A stretch of DNA of 64,000 bases from Reyranella aquatilis (GTDB lineage: Bacteria; Pseudomonadota; Alphaproteobacteria; Reyranellales; Reyranellaceae): contig NZ_JAJISD010000019.1 in the NCBI RefSeq assembly GCF_020880995.1, positions 1-64,000 of the forward strand. The letters run 5' to 3'. Positions 8,231 to 16,149 of this stretch are shown here, piece after piece. The notes beneath the pieces are model-generated. The model did no database searches. It saw nothing but the letters and a program-made list of their open reading frames with translations, and was not told the origin of the DNA. The first letter of the stretch is position 1. Every line of letters begins with the position of its first letter. The position numbers and the translations under genes are program-made.

Positions 8231-9184
8231 TAAGAGCCGTTCCAAGAAGTATGGATTCAGGAACAAGGGTTTAGTCTGGTCAAGCGCCTGAGCATGATGC
8301 GGATCATGGCCAGTCGGACGAAGGCGACGACAGTTGCGGCATATCGCTCGAAGTCACGAGCGAGCCTGCGGTTGCGGCTGATCCAGGCGAAGGTGCGCTC
8401 CACGATCCAGCGCTTTGGCATGACGACGAACTTGTGCAGTTCGGTGCGTTTGACGATCTCGATCTGCCAGTTTCCAGTATCGGCCACGACCTTGGCCATC
8501 TTGGGCCCTTGATAGCCGGCGTCGGCGAAGATCTTGATGATCGAGGGAAAGCGGCGGGCGTCATCGCGCAGCAGACGGCGCGTGCCGTCGCGATCTTGCA
8601 CGCTGGCGCGATGGACCACGACGTTCAGCAGCAAGCCGAGGGTGTCGACGAGGATGTGCCGTTTGCGGCCGGTGACCTTCTTGCCCGCGTCGTAGCCTTG
8701 CGGGTCGATCGGCGCCCCCCTTTTTGTGCCGCTTTGGCGCTCTGGCTGTCGAGGATCGCCACCGTCGGCTGGGCCTTGCGCCCCGAGGCCTCGCGGACTT
8801 GGGCATACAAGGCCTGATGCAGCCGCAGCAGCGTGCGATCCGACCGCCACAGCGAGAAGTATTCGTAGACGGTGCTCTTGGGCGGCAGGTCCCTGGGCAA
8901 GGCGTCCCACTGGCAGCCGGTCGACAGCAGATAAAACACCGCGTTCAGCACCTCCCGTATGTCCACGTCGCGCGGCCGGCCACCCCGTCTGGCCGGCGGG
9001 ATCAGGGACCCGACAAGCGCCCATTCCGCGTCCGTAAGATCGCTCGGATAGCGCAACCCTTTGCGGTCATGCGATTGGCGATGCTCTTGTGTCCACATGC
9101 GGCACCTTCCTTCAAACCCTCAGGTGCCGCGCAGTGAATCATAACTGATTCATCCGACTCAACTTCTTTTCGGATGGGCTCTAA
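8231..9184 (-). mobile_element. IS5-family insertion sequence, complete, TAA duplication
   Basis: A 948-bp element (8234-9181) with imperfect terminal inverted repeats beginning GAGCC (GAGCCGTTCCAAGAAGT at one end, GAGCCCATCCGAAAAGAAGT at the other). It is flanked by a direct TAA at 8231-8233 and 9182-9184, consistent with the 3-bp TNA duplications of the IS1031/ISL2/IS427-like IS5 groups. Both ends and the duplication survive, so it is the most recent-looking insertion in the pile. Confidence 0.8.
8257..9098 (-). CDS. IS5-family transposase encoded in two frames
   Basis: The first frame (from 9098) gives the N-terminal DUF4096-like region, YPSDLTDAEWALVGSLIPPA, and TVAILDSQSAK with the first catalytic Asp. 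A -1 shift at the A5G6 run near 8711-8721 connects it to the second frame, GYDAGKKVTGRKRHILVDTLG, IFADAGYQGPK (second Asp) and RWIVERTFAWISRNRR (Glu), stopping at 8257. IS427-type members of the family are known to express one product by frameshifting, so this need not be a mutation. I therefore call it a possibly functional OrfAB transposase. Confidence 0.75.
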
Positions 9185-9204
9185 CTTACTGACGTACGAG
9201 TAAG
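9185..9204. promoter_or_regulatory. 20-bp palindrome beside the IS5 insertion
   Basis: The sequence CTTACTGACGTACGAGTAAG has 6-bp outer arms (CTTACT/AGTAAG) around a central palindrome CGTACG. The size and symmetry resemble a TetR- or MarR-type operator. It starts 3 bp from the IS5 end and 30 bp beyond the stop codon of the efflux permease gene, so any gene it controlled may have been displaced by the insertion. Confidence 0.35.
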
Positions 9205-9234
9205 AACTGACTCTAGCCGAACCACTGACCGGAT

Positions 9235-10746
9235 CTATGCTTGGCGGATGGATTTTGGCGTGCGCAGCAAGGCGATAAGCGGCAGGCCGATGAAGCCGAT
9301 CACCGCCATGAGCAGGAAGTTGTTGAGATAGGCAATCATCAACCCCTGTCGAACCAGTTCGAGATCGAGCATCGCGGTCCCGACCAAGCCGGGCGGCAAC
9401 CACGGCATGGTTGCTCCGGGGTCGTGGAACCATGTCGAGAAAACGGTGAGGCGTTCACCGAGCTCGCCCCGGTTGATTGCCGCGAAATGCTCGAGCATCC
9501 CAACCGAAATCGCGATACCGACGCTACCTCCGAAATTGCGGAAGAGGCTGTAGAGACCAGTCGCCTGGAGGCGGAATTGACCGGGAAGAGTGACGAAGGC
9601 AAGCGCACTGCTGCTTGCGAATACGAAACCAAGTCCACCCCCTTGTAGTAGACCGGTCCACGTCACCAACCAGTCATCAACGTTCATGTCGAATCCCGAC
9701 GTCGCCCACATGGCGATCATGGCCATGACTATGCCAAGCGACATCAGGATTCTGGAGTCGATGCGCCCGGCCATGCGGCCCGCGATAACCATGGTTACCA
9801 TCATGCCGACCCCGCGTGGCGCGAGCAGGATGCCCGTATCCAGGACCGTCATGCCACGCAACTGCTGAAGGAACAGGGGTAGCAAGACCATGCTACCGAG
9901 AAACACCATTCCGACCACCAGCATAAGCGTAGTGCAGAGTGTGAAATTAAGATCCTTGAAAACCTTGAGAGAAACCAGCGAGTTCTCTGACGTCGCCAGA
10001 TGGACGACGAAGACGTAGAACGCCGCAGCTGTAATCGCGGCTTCAACGATGGTCTCTTCTGATTCGAACCATCCATTTCTTTCGCCACGGTCGAGCATCA
10101 GCTGGAGCGCCCCCACCGCAATCGCGAATGCCACGAACCCGAACCAATCGAAGCGGACCTGCTTCCTCGGCGATTCGCCGAGAAAAACCATGATGCCGAG
10201 AAACGCCAGGGCTCCTAGCGGCAGGTTGATATAGAATACCCAGCGCCAGCTGTAGGAATCGGTCAACCAGCCGCCGATGATGGGCCCCAGCACCGGGCCC
10301 ACCATCACGCCCACCCCCCAGATGGACATGGCCGAGGCATGCCGTTCGGGCGGGTATGTATCGAGCAGTATCGCCTGCGAGAGCGGAACCATCGCGGCGC
10401 CACACGCGCCCTGGAGGATGCGGGAGATGACCATTTCCGATAGGGATCCGGCGGCGCCGCAGGCCATCGAACTGATCGTGAACCCGAAAATGCAACCGAG
10501 GAAGACGCGCCGTCGGCCGAATCTCTGCGCCAGAAAGCCGATTGGCAGCGTCATGATCGCCATGGCCGCCACGAACGAAGTCACTGTCCACGACACCTGA
10601 TCGCGGGTAGCGTTCAGGCTTCCCTGCATGTGCGGCAGCGCGACGTTCGCGATCGTGCTATCAAGGGCATAGATGGTCGTCGCGAGCATGACCGACGCCG
10701 TGATACCGGCCCGGCTGACGCGCGGACCAGAGCCCGCGTCGCTCAC
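9235..10746 (-). CDS. DHA2-family multidrug efflux MFS permease (EmrB/QacA type)
   Basis: A 503-residue, 14-helix major facilitator protein of the EmrB type, located in the inner membrane. Motif A is visible as GFLAQRFGRRR, the antiporter motif C as GPVLGPIIGGW and motif D1 near LDSTIANVALPHMQG. It would export a hydrophobic toxic compound with the membrane-fusion protein encoded just upstream; the two genes overlap by 4 bases. In a catabolic island such a pump plausibly relieves toxicity of the substrate or an intermediate. The substrate is unknown. Confidence 0.9.
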   Translation of the reverse strand: MSDAGSGPRVSRAGITASVMLATTIYALDSTIANVALPHMQGSLNATRDQVSWTVTSFVAAMAIMTLPIGFLAQRFGRRRVFLGCIFGFTISSMACGAAGSLSEMVISRILQGACGAAMVPLSQAILLDTYPPERHASAMSIWGVGVMVGPVLGPIIGGWLTDSYSWRWVFYINLPLGALAFLGIMVFLGESPRKQVRFDWFGFVAFAIAVGALQLMLDRGERNGWFESEETIVEAAITAAAFYVFVVHLATSENSLVSLKVFKDLNFTLCTTLMLVVGMVFLGSMVLLPLFLQQLRGMTVLDTGILLAPRGVGMMVTMVIAGRMAGRIDSRILMSLGIVMAMIAMWATSGFDMNVDDWLVTWTGLLQGGGLGFVFASSSALAFVTLPGQFRLQATGLYSLFRNFGGSVGIAISVGMLEHFAAINRGELGERLTVFSTWFHDPGATMPWLPPGLVGTAMLDLELVRQGLMIAYLNNFLLMAVIGFIGLPLIALLRTPKSIRQA

Positions 10747-11849
10747 TCAGCGTTGCCCGCACGCCCTACGGCACGGGCGACCAGGCTAGGCAAGGGTCGA
10801 TTATAGCCGGTGTCGATCGTCACCTGCGCGCTCATCCCGGCGCGCAACAATGGGAGCGACCGCGCCTCCAGAAGTCGGATGCGAACTGGAATTCTCTGGA
10901 CAATCTTGACCCAGTTTCCGCTCGCGTTCTGCGGCGGAATGAGGGCGAATTCCGCTCCCGTCGCAGCCCCGATGCTGTGCACCTCGGCCGGGAGTTTGAC
11001 GCCGGGGAAGGTGTCGACGGTCACTTCCACGGGTTGCCCGGCCACGACGCGGGTGAGATCAGTTTCCTTGAAGTTCGCTTCGATCCACTTCTGACTCGTC
11101 GCAACCACCGAGAATAGCGGCACTCCGGGGCGGACATGGTCTCCGGGGCGAATTGAATCGACGCGCGACACGATGCCGTCAACCGGCGAGAATACCTTCG
11201 TGCGCTCCAACGCGACCCGTGCCTCGTCTACCATGGCCTGAGCTTGCCTGACGGCTGGATGCCGGTCGGCGGGAGCCAGTTCGTCACCGCCGAGATCCAC
11301 AACCAGACGTTCGATCTCCTGTCGAACGATCGCCATCTGTTGACGGGCGCTGTCCATCCGGTTTCTGGCTTCGTCGAGCTTGGAGACGCTCACGACACTT
11401 CTTGCGGCGAGCGTCGCACCACGATTGTGTTCGCGCTCAGCATAGCCCGCCATGATGGTGGCCAGTTCTAGTTCTTCGTGCTTCTGCCGGATCTGGGCGC
11501 GCAACGCGTCGAGCCGCGCGATCACGGTGGCCCGCTCGGCCTCGGCACGCGACAACGCGATTCGGTACACTTCGTCGTCAATTGTCAGAAGCGGATGTCC
11601 CGCGGGGACGGCTTCGTTCTCACCCACCAGCACGGAGGCGATGCGTCCGGAAACCTCCGCTGAAATTGTCGTCTTCGCCGCCCTCACATAGGCATTGTCG
11701 GTCGAAACGTAACGCGCGCCGTAGACGTACCAATATCCGCCGCCCGCTATGGCGACTAAAGGCACCAATGCGAGGAGAAGGGCCCGGGTTCGTCGTCGCG
11801 AAAATCGCCGGGGACGGATCGCAATCGCTGGAGGCGGGGCGTCGCTCAT
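10743..11849 (-). CDS. HlyD/EmrA-type membrane fusion protein
   Basis: A 368-residue periplasmic adaptor anchored by one N-terminal membrane segment (residues about 23-46, ALLLALVPLVAIAGGGYWYVY). It has the split lipoyl/barrel-sandwich halves (YVRAAKTTISAEVSGRIASVLV and later FSPVDGIVSRVDSIRPGDHV), a coiled-coil hairpin between them (about residues 110-190) and a beta-barrel domain (WIEANFKETDLTRV). It works with the downstream EmrB-type permease as a tripartite pump; no outer-membrane channel gene is adjacent. Both its ends overlap neighbouring genes by 4 bases, so marR, the adaptor and the permease form one operon. Confidence 0.9.
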   Translation of the reverse strand: MSDAPPPAIAIRPRRFSRRRTRALLLALVPLVAIAGGGYWYVYGARYVSTDNAYVRAAKTTISAEVSGRIASVLVGENEAVPAGHPLLTIDDEVYRIALSRAEAERATVIARLDALRAQIRQKHEELELATIMAGYAEREHNRGATLAARSVVSVSKLDEARNRMDSARQQMAIVRQEIERLVVDLGGDELAPADRHPAVRQAQAMVDEARVALERTKVFSPVDGIVSRVDSIRPGDHVRPGVPLFSVVATSQKWIEANFKETDLTRVVAGQPVEVTVDTFPGVKLPAEVHSIGAATGAEFALIPPQNASGNWVKIVQRIPVRIRLLEARSLPLLRAGMSAQVTIDTGYNRPLPSLVARAVGRAGNAE

Positions 11850-12346
11850 TCTGGTCTCGGCCGTGCCTTCGATCGAGGGCTGTCCCTGCCAGCTCTTGAC
11901 ATGTTGTCGCGCGCAACCGCCAGCGCCCGTAGCAGCGTCGATCGATCCTCCGGGCGGAGACCGGTCATCGCCAGTTCACGGGTTTCCGTCGCCAGATCTT
12001 CCATACGTGCGATCAGCGGTCGGGCCTTGCGCGTGGCAAATAGCCGCCATGCGCGCCGGTCCTGCGAATCCGCGCGGCGTTCGATCAGCTCCGAACGCAC
12101 GAGGCCGTCCAGTACGCGACTGACCGAAATCGGCTGCAGTTCCATGATCTCGGCCAGATCGGCGGCACGCAATCCCGGTTGGCGAGCTACGTGGACGAGA
12201 AGTCGCCAGCTCGATTGACCCAACCCACTCCAGGCCATCTGGGTGGCGAAGTGGCGGCGCATCAATCGCGCTACGTCGTAAACCAACATGCCCATGGTTC
12301 GCGTGGGGTCGTCCGACTCGGTGGATCGCTTTAGCGAGAGTGCCAT
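11846..12346 (-). CDS. MarR-family regulator of the efflux operon
   Basis: A 166-residue MarR protein with the winged-helix region LRAADLAEIMELQPISVSRVLDGLVRSELIERRADSQDRRAW at about residues 70-112. It is the first gene of the efflux operon and overlaps the adaptor gene by 4 bases, so it most likely represses its own operon and responds to the pump's substrate. A near-perfect palindrome (12350-12370) directly precedes the ATG. No good ribosome-binding site precedes that ATG; the in-frame Met codons at residues 18 and 20 (MGMLVYDVARLM) are an alternative start. Confidence 0.85.
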   Translation of the reverse strand: MALSLKRSTESDDPTRTMGMLVYDVARLMRRHFATQMAWSGLGQSSWRLLVHVARQPGLRAADLAEIMELQPISVSRVLDGLVRSELIERRADSQDRRAWRLFATRKARPLIARMEDLATETRELAMTGLRPEDRSTLLRALAVARDNMSRAGRDSPRSKARPRPE

Positions 12347-12349
12347 TAG

Positions 12350-12370
12350 TAAGTAAGCTAGGCTTATTTA
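12350..12370. promoter_or_regulatory. Putative MarR operator (21-bp palindrome)
   Basis: The sequence TAAGTAAGC-TAG-GCTTATTTA is a 9-bp inverted repeat with one mismatch and a 3-base spacer. It lies 3 bases upstream of the marR start on the minus strand. The position suits autorepression of the marR-efflux operon. Binding by this MarR is inferred. Confidence 0.5.
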
Positions 12371-12720
12371 TTTCTGGTCGCAAGCGGACAGAACGGAAGA
12401 ATTAGAGACGGCAATACAAGATGCTAGATTTCTGGGGCCGAGCTCTGCCAAGTGATGATTTCTCTCAACCCTAGCAGCCAGATACAACACCTTGAGAATC
12501 CAGCGCCATCTCACTTCAGCGCTGACTCGCCGAGGCTTTCGCGTCGCGGGGGACGTGATAGAGCCTTAGAGGTGTTTGTGCTTCCGGATATTTGCAGGAT
12601 TGCGTCAAGATGGTCGCATGCGAAGTGACGCCGATGCGCAGCGTGGCTTTGCATGAATAGTTGTGGCAATAATATACAAAGTGTATGATATGTAATAAGT
12701 ATTATGTGCGGAGTGCTTTG
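12371..12720. promoter_or_regulatory. Divergent promoter region between two marR genes
   Basis: About 350 bases without a gene separate two divergent MarR regulator genes. The right end is AT-rich and contains the dyad ATACA-AAG-TGTAT at 12674-12686, 35 bases before the second marR start. It is a likely operator for that gene. The left end adjoins the 12350-12370 palindrome. I see no clear consensus -35/-10 pair. Confidence 0.45.
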
Positions 12721-13185
12721 ATGCGCGATCCCGACAAGAGTGTCGGCTTTCTTGTGGGTGACGTCGCGCGATTGCTGCGACGCAACTTTGATCGTCGGGC
12801 GCAGCGGCTCGGCCTTTCGCAGGCCCAGTGGAGGGTGCTCGCTTATCTGTCCCGTCAGGAAGGCGTGAATCAGGTCACGCTTGCCGACCGGCTGGAGATT
12901 CTACCGATCACGCTGGTCCGCCTGCTCGACCGCCTTCAGGCAAGTGGTTTGATAGACCGGCGACCCGATCCTCATGATCGGCGAGCCTCACAACTCTACC
13001 TTACCACCAAGGCACAGCCTCTGCTTGCTCGCATGTGGTCTCTGGCCGCCAAAACTCGGGAAGAAGCGCTGGCGGACTTGCCGAACCAACAACGAGAGAT
13101 GTTCATCAATACACTACGTCGCTTAAGGCGGAATCTTCTTGAAGTTGAAAGTACCGCCAACCGGAGCGTCAAGGTGGAGAGATAG
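12721..13185 (+). CDS. MarR-family transcriptional regulator
   Basis: A 154-residue MarR protein with the winged helix VTLADRLEILPITLVRLLDRLQASGLIDRRPDPHDRRASQLYLT (about residues 60-103). I start it at the ATG at 12721, which has GGAG 7 bases upstream and aligns with the first MarR protein (DPDKSVGFLVGDVARLLRRNF against DPTRTMGMLVYDVARLMRRHF). An ATG at 12685 lies inside the upstream dyad and is less likely. It is a paralogue of the efflux MarR, transcribed divergently, and may control the pump, itself or the minus-strand catabolic operon that ends nearby. Confidence 0.85.
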   Translation: MRDPDKSVGFLVGDVARLLRRNFDRRAQRLGLSQAQWRVLAYLSRQEGVNQVTLADRLEILPITLVRLLDRLQASGLIDRRPDPHDRRASQLYLTTKAQPLLARMWSLAAKTREEALADLPNQQREMFINTLRRLRRNLLEVESTANRSVKVER

Positions 13186-13349
13186 ATTACCAATGTAACA
13201 TACGCTCAATCAGCCAAGTCACGTCGATCTGGCGCGAGATTCACTCCGCGGTCGGAGGTGCCGTTACGCCAAACGACACCCAATGCCGCCGTCCGTGCCG
13301 TATGACAACGAGGCAATAGAGAATCTGGAAAGTGGTTGTTGGCCTATCG

Positions 13350-13871
13350 TCACTCCTGCGGATAACGCCACGGCTTGGTAGGCTGAGTCGCGCCCTCGTC
13401 GATGGTCCATTGAGGCAGAGCGAGGCCCGCAGTCACGTCGGTAAACACCATGTGAACACGCGTACCGATGCCAACACGACATACCATCTCCGGTGGCGCC
13501 AACCGGCCATCTGGCGTGACGAGGTTGCCGACCACGCGCAAGGCCTCATGCTCACTTGGTTGACCTTTCTGCGTATCGAGGTCGACCAGAAGGATGAGAT
13601 AGGGTGTGTGACTCTTGAAGGCCGGCTGAATGGCATGATGGACTTCGGTGTAGGAGTGGACGGCACCGCTACCCTCCACCGGCACCCAATCCGACTTTGG
13701 GCTGGCGCACCATGGACAGGCCGTGGTTGGCGGATAACGCAATAGGCCGCAGGCTCCACATCGGTGCAAATGGAAGTCGTGAGCAGCGCAGTGTTTGAAA
13801 TACGCTAGGTTCTCAACATCGAGGTCACTGGCGTCGAGCGGCATGTCGAGGTAGGTGGCTTGGATTGCCAT
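13350..13871 (-). CDS. DUF35/OB-fold zinc-ribbon partner of thiolase-like protein
   Basis: A 173-residue protein with an N-terminal rubredoxin-like zinc ribbon (Cys38, Cys41, Cys52, Cys55 in CGAC...CPWC) followed by an OB-fold (VEGSGAVHSYTEVHH, LRVVGNLV, VHMVFTDV). DUF35 proteins associate with SCP2/Ltp-type thiolase homologues. In steroid side-chain degradation the DUF35 domain of ChsH2 is needed for activity and stability of the aldolase Ltp2. The thiolase-like gene lies 22 bases upstream on the same strand, so the two probably form one enzyme. This is the last gene of the minus-strand block. Confidence 0.85.
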   Translation of the reverse strand: MAIQATYLDMPLDASDLDVENLAYFKHCAAHDFHLHRCGACGLLRYPPTTACPWCASPKSDWVPVEGSGAVHSYTEVHHAIQPAFKSHTPYLILLVDLDTQKGQPSEHEALRVVGNLVTPDGRLAPPEMVCRVGIGTRVHMVFTDVTAGLALPQWTIDEGATQPTKPWRYPQE

Positions 13872-13893
13872 AGTAATGTTCCTTTTTTACAGC

Positions 13894-15150
13894 TCAGTCG
13901 CGCCGCATGACCATGGCCGAGCCAGTGCCGGGGTTCGCCCAGCCCATATTGGCCGTCACTTCGCATTTCTCGACCTGCCGGCAACCGCCCTCACGGTAGT
14001 CGTAAGTATGGCGGCGCCTGCCGTTGGGCCCTATAGGGCACGAATCGTCGACGTCATGGCGTAGCTGGCGCACGTTCTCGATCACCATGTTCAGCCCGTG
14101 CGTGTAGCCCTCGCAGAGATGACCGCCGCTGGTGTTGTTCGGGCGCCGCCCGCCCAGGCGAATCGTGCCATCGCTGACATAGTCTCCGCCTTCACCTTTC
14201 TTGCAGAAACCATAATCCTCGAGCTGCAGCATTGTGGTGAAGGTGAAAGCGTCGTAGGAGCCTGTGACGTCGACGTCCTCCGGTCCGACCCCGGAATTTG
14301 GCCACAGGATCTCCCGCGCATAACGGCCGGCGACCGTCGAGATAGGGCCGTGCTGGTAGTGCATATCGAGGCGTGGCTTGTTGCACCTACCAACAACGCC
14401 ACGGATCAGCACGCGCGGATGGCGACAGTCGTGGGCGCGCTCCGCATTGGTCACGACAATCGCCGTGCCGTTGTCGGTCTCGACGCAGCAGTCCAACAGG
14501 TGCAGAGGCTTGCAGATGAAGCGGCTCTTCAGCACGTCGTCGACGGTGAAGCGCTGCTTGTAGAAGGCCTTGGGATTGTTCGAGGCGTGCTCGCTGTGGA
14601 TCGCCTTGACAGCGGCCACCTGCTCGGGCCGCGTGCCGTAGTCGTACATGTGGCGCATGAAGGTGGGCGCGAACATCTGGCCGGCGCTCTGCCAGCCATA
14701 GGCGCGCCCGTGCAGGGCGTCGCCCGAGACAGGCGCCACGGCGCGCGCGCCGGTGCCGCCGATGCGCACCTGCGAGAAGCCGTTCATGGCGCGGAAGATC
14801 ACGACCACCTTGCACATGCCGGCTTCGATCAGGCCCATCGCCATGCCGACCAGCGCCTCGGTCGAGGAGCCGCCGCCGAACACGTCCATGTAGAAGTTGG
14901 GCCGGATGCCGAGGTCGCCGGCGATGAAGTTCGAGAAGGTCGAATCGCCCGACTGGTATGACAGCATGCCGTCGACGTCGGACGGCTTGAGCCCGGCGTC
15001 CTCGACGGCGTTGCGCACCGCCCAGGTGCCCAGCGCGCGCGTCGTCATGCCCGAGCCGCGCATGTAGGTCGTCTCGCCGACGCCAACGATGGCGTACTTG
15101 TCGCGCAGATATTTCGGACTCGTTGTGTCGGTGTCCGCCGGCATCGTCAT
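13894..15150 (-). CDS. Thiolase-superfamily protein, Ltp2-like (probable aldolase)
   Basis: A 418-residue thiolase-fold protein (KYAIVGVGETTYMRGSG at the start). The nucleophilic Cys of true thiolases is missing: the corresponding loop reads DVFGGGSSTEA (residues 89-99). Tyr299 in GSYDAFT and Tyr349 in CEGYTHG occupy places that look equivalent to the two catalytic Tyr residues reported for the steroid side-chain aldolase Ltp2. A retro-aldol C-C cleavage of a beta-hydroxyacyl-CoA therefore fits better than thiolysis. Its DUF35 partner follows 22 bases downstream. The assignment of the catalytic residues is by eye. Confidence 0.78.
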   Translation of the reverse strand: MTMPADTDTTSPKYLRDKYAIVGVGETTYMRGSGMTTRALGTWAVRNAVEDAGLKPSDVDGMLSYQSGDSTFSNFIAGDLGIRPNFYMDVFGGGSSTEALVGMAMGLIEAGMCKVVVIFRAMNGFSQVRIGGTGARAVAPVSGDALHGRAYGWQSAGQMFAPTFMRHMYDYGTRPEQVAAVKAIHSEHASNNPKAFYKQRFTVDDVLKSRFICKPLHLLDCCVETDNGTAIVVTNAERAHDCRHPRVLIRGVVGRCNKPRLDMHYQHGPISTVAGRYAREILWPNSGVGPEDVDVTGSYDAFTFTTMLQLEDYGFCKKGEGGDYVSDGTIRLGGRRPNNTSGGHLCEGYTHGLNMVIENVRQLRHDVDDSCPIGPNGRRRHTYDYREGGCRQVEKCEVTANMGWANPGTGSAMVMRRD

Positions 15151-15162
15151 GACGTCCTCCTC

Positions 15163-16071
15163 TTATTTCAGTTTGCGTTGCTGCCTATTGCCTCCATCCA
15201 AATGGTCGTCGAGAAACGTGCCGACCTTTGCGATAGCAACTTTTGCCGTTTCAAGGCGTGGCCAGAACCAATGCCAAACGTGAGGGACACCCTCAAACAT
15301 TTCCAAAGTGACGTCTACGCCTGCGACTCGCGCTGCTTCGGCCAGCCGCATCGAGTCAGGCGCCAGCATTTCGGAAGCGCTTGCATGTATCAACAATGGA
15401 GGCAGTCCACAAAGGTCTGCGAACAGCGGTGATGCCAAGGGATGGGTTGTCGGAGCGGCTCCAAGATAAGACGAAGCGTAGGCCAATATGTCTTCAGTCT
15501 TTACAAGTGGATCGTCGATTGTAGCGGGGGGCGGTGCAGTGGCGTCGCATGTCAAATCGACCCAAGGAGATAAACAGACCGCTGCCGCAGGCATGGCATC
15601 ACCGGCACGAAGGGCGGCGACTAGTGTCGCTACAGTCAGGCCACCTCCGGCCGAGTCACCCACAACAGCCAGTCGCTGACCTGTATCCTGCAGAAGTAGG
15701 CGATACGTGGCGACGGCGTCGTCGACTGCGGCCGGGAACGGGTGTTCGGGGGCGAGGCGATAATCGAGCAAAAGTACATTGGTACTTGCTGCAATCGCGA
15801 TCGCGGCGGCCAGATGTCGATGCGACCGAGGAGACCCGATCACATATCCGCCACCATGCAGATACAGAACCATGCGATCGTCGATTGGATGTTTGGGTTC
15901 AATCAGCTCTCCGATCAAGCCATTGCGTTCCCAGCATCGAACTGTTGTGCTGGCCGGCAGAGCAAAGGCTCGTTCGGCACGGTCGTAAGCCGCGCGCCGT
16001 TCGGCCACTGTCATGATCGACGTTGACGGTTGTTTGCGAAGGAACGACATCAATGCCGTCAGATCATCCAT
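15163..16071 (-). CDS. HSL-family alpha/beta hydrolase (esterase/lipase)
   Basis: A 302-residue esterase of the hormone-sensitive-lipase family. The oxyanion motif HGGGYVIG is at about residues 72-79, the nucleophile motif GDSAGGG at about 137-143 and the acid/base pair probably in SEMLAPD and GVPHVWHW. It is intracellular (no signal peptide). It lies next to a Baeyer-Villiger monooxygenase gene, so its likely job is to hydrolyse the ester or lactone that enzyme makes. Base composition is visibly less GC-rich than the ABC transporter block. Confidence 0.85.
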   Translation of the reverse strand: MDDLTALMSFLRKQPSTSIMTVAERRAAYDRAERAFALPASTTVRCWERNGLIGELIEPKHPIDDRMVLYLHGGGYVIGSPRSHRHLAAAIAIAASTNVLLLDYRLAPEHPFPAAVDDAVATYRLLLQDTGQRLAVVGDSAGGGLTVATLVAALRAGDAMPAAAVCLSPWVDLTCDATAPPPATIDDPLVKTEDILAYASSYLGAAPTTHPLASPLFADLCGLPPLLIHASASEMLAPDSMRLAEAARVAGVDVTLEMFEGVPHVWHWFWPRLETAKVAIAKVGTFLDDHLDGGNRQQRKLK

Positions 16072-16149
16072 CTCTTAGCCTTCTCAAGAAGTTTTGTACC
16101 GGTGGGTCCGCTGTTCTGTGATGACGCGACTTTGAGTGAATAGTTGAAT

